The translations under genes and the position numbers were made by a program. From NCBI RefSeq assembly GCF_000426725.1, contig NZ_KE384561.1, positions 62,001 through 126,000 of the forward strand: DNA of 64,000 nt. The letters are read 5' to 3'. Every line of letters begins with the position of its first letter. The first letter of the stretch is position 1. This DNA comes from Sporocytophaga myxococcoides DSM 11118 (GTDB lineage: Bacteria; Bacteroidota; Bacteroidia; Cytophagales; Cytophagaceae). Below are positions 63,568 through 64,000 of this stretch, one piece after another. Under the pieces are notes generated by a model. That model saw nothing but the letters and a program-made list of their open reading frames with translations, had not been told where the DNA came from and searched no databases.

Positions 63568-64000
63568 TTAAGGTAACTATAGATGGTGTTGAAACAGAGG
63601 TAGAACCAGGAACAACGATCCTGAATGCTGCCAGACAAATTGGAGGCGATCTTGTACCTCCTGCCATGTGTTATTACTCTAAACTTAAAGGTTCAGGAGG
63701 AAAATGCAGAACTTGTCTTGTAAAAGTATCTGCGGGTTCTGCTAAAGATCCAAGACCAATGCCGAAACTGGTTGCATCTTGCTCCACTCCTGTTCAGGAC
63801 GGTATGGTTGTACAAAACATCACTTCTCCTGAAGTTCTTGAAGCTAGAAAAGGTGTAGTAGAATTTTTATTAATAAACCACCCTCTTGATTGCCCAATTT
63901 GTGATCAGGCAGGTGAATGTCACTTACAGGATCTTGCATTTGAGCATGGTTCTGCGAAGACCAGATACGAAGAGGAAAGAAGATCTTTTGATAAAATAGA
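63564..64000 (+). CDS. nuoG: NADH-quinone oxidoreductase subunit G (3' end outside window)
   Basis: The first 145 residues of the iron-sulfur subunit are present; the frame is open at the window end. The N-terminal [2Fe-2S] ferredoxin domain shows its ligands in MCYYSKLKGSGGKCRTC and later ASCSTP, and the next segment HPLDCPICDQAGECHLQD holds the His-Cys3 ligands of cluster N5. The start ATG at 63564 overlaps the nuoF stop. The operon presumably continues with nuoH and onward. Confidence 0.95.
   Translation, partial: MIKVTIDGVETEVEPGTTILNAARQIGGDLVPPAMCYYSKLKGSGGKCRTCLVKVSAGSAKDPRPMPKLVASCSTPVQDGMVVQNITSPEVLEARKGVVEFLLINHPLDCPICDQAGECHLQDLAFEHGSAKTRYEEERRSFDKI

Noticed and set aside
1-64000. 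Search for phage, insertion sequences, toxin-antitoxin or defence islands
   Set aside because: No transposase, integrase, recombinase, nuclease-helicase or restriction motif was seen, and gene order is that of an ordinary core chromosome.

Overview
The window is about 64 kb of AT-rich chromosomal DNA from a Bacteroidota bacterium, most likely a gliding, free-living member of the Cytophagales (Cytophaga/Sporocytophaga-like; this placement is inference). The evidence is type IX secretion C-terminal sorting domains on two secreted proteins, a tandem array of SprB-type adhesin repeats, HU-CCDC81/SPOR and LpoB-type envelope proteins, Bacteroidota-style promoters (TTG-N20-TAnnTTTG) and mostly weak Shine-Dalgarno signals. 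No phage, insertion sequence, integron or CRISPR array was seen. The gene content is largely core chromosomal.

Layout. 1-2.1 kb: a partial SDR gene behind menC (menaquinone synthesis) and a small lysine-rich exported peptide. 2.1-12.5 kb, mostly minus strand: a Dph6-like PP-loop protein, a COG3014/LpoB lipoprotein pair, a TonB-dependent receptor, rpe, a T9SS-exported subtilase, a lipoprotein, mnmA, a small conserved protein and a thioredoxin. 12.6-14.2 kb, plus strand: a TrpF-like protein without catalytic residues, translationally overlapped with a PfkB kinase. 14.2-24.1 kb, minus strand: trmB, folC, a TonB-like protein, an HU/SPOR protein, an outer-membrane barrel, a 1019-residue TPR protein and holA. 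The TonB-SPOR-barrel-TPR block looks like one envelope assembly. 24.2-33.2 kb: tyrS, a patatin/lactonase-fold pair, accA, an animal/fungal-type (GT3) glycogen synthase and a split transketolase. 33.4-39.1 kb: a 1903-residue secreted protein (CBM9, sorbosone-dehydrogenase propeller, Ig/PKD-like, DNRLRE, ten SprB repeats, sorting domain), followed by tRNA-Asp.

39.6-58.6 kb: a DUF4468 protein, an MscS channel coupled to a PPP-type phosphatase, two MFS transporters, an exported protein with six DnaJ-type CxxCxGxG motifs, rlmH, an RqcH/NFACT protein, DoxX, a histone-deacetylase-fold protein, mltG, a GH63-type glycosidase, a protein combining an HExxH metallopeptidase motif, a propeller and a probable barrel, and a CNNM/CBS transporter-like protein. 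58.9-64 kb: the start of the complex I operon nuoA-B-C-D-E-F-G. It is tightly packed, with 1-4 nt overlaps, and nuoG is cut by the window end.

No clearly new defence or mobile system is visible. The observations most worth a second look are the TrpF-like pseudoenzyme with its kinase partner, the TPR/barrel/SPOR/TonB block, the exported CxxCxGxG protein, the HExxH-propeller-barrel protein, and the giant SprB-repeat protein carrying a sugar-dehydrogenase domain. Families were assigned by reading motifs; no database search was run.
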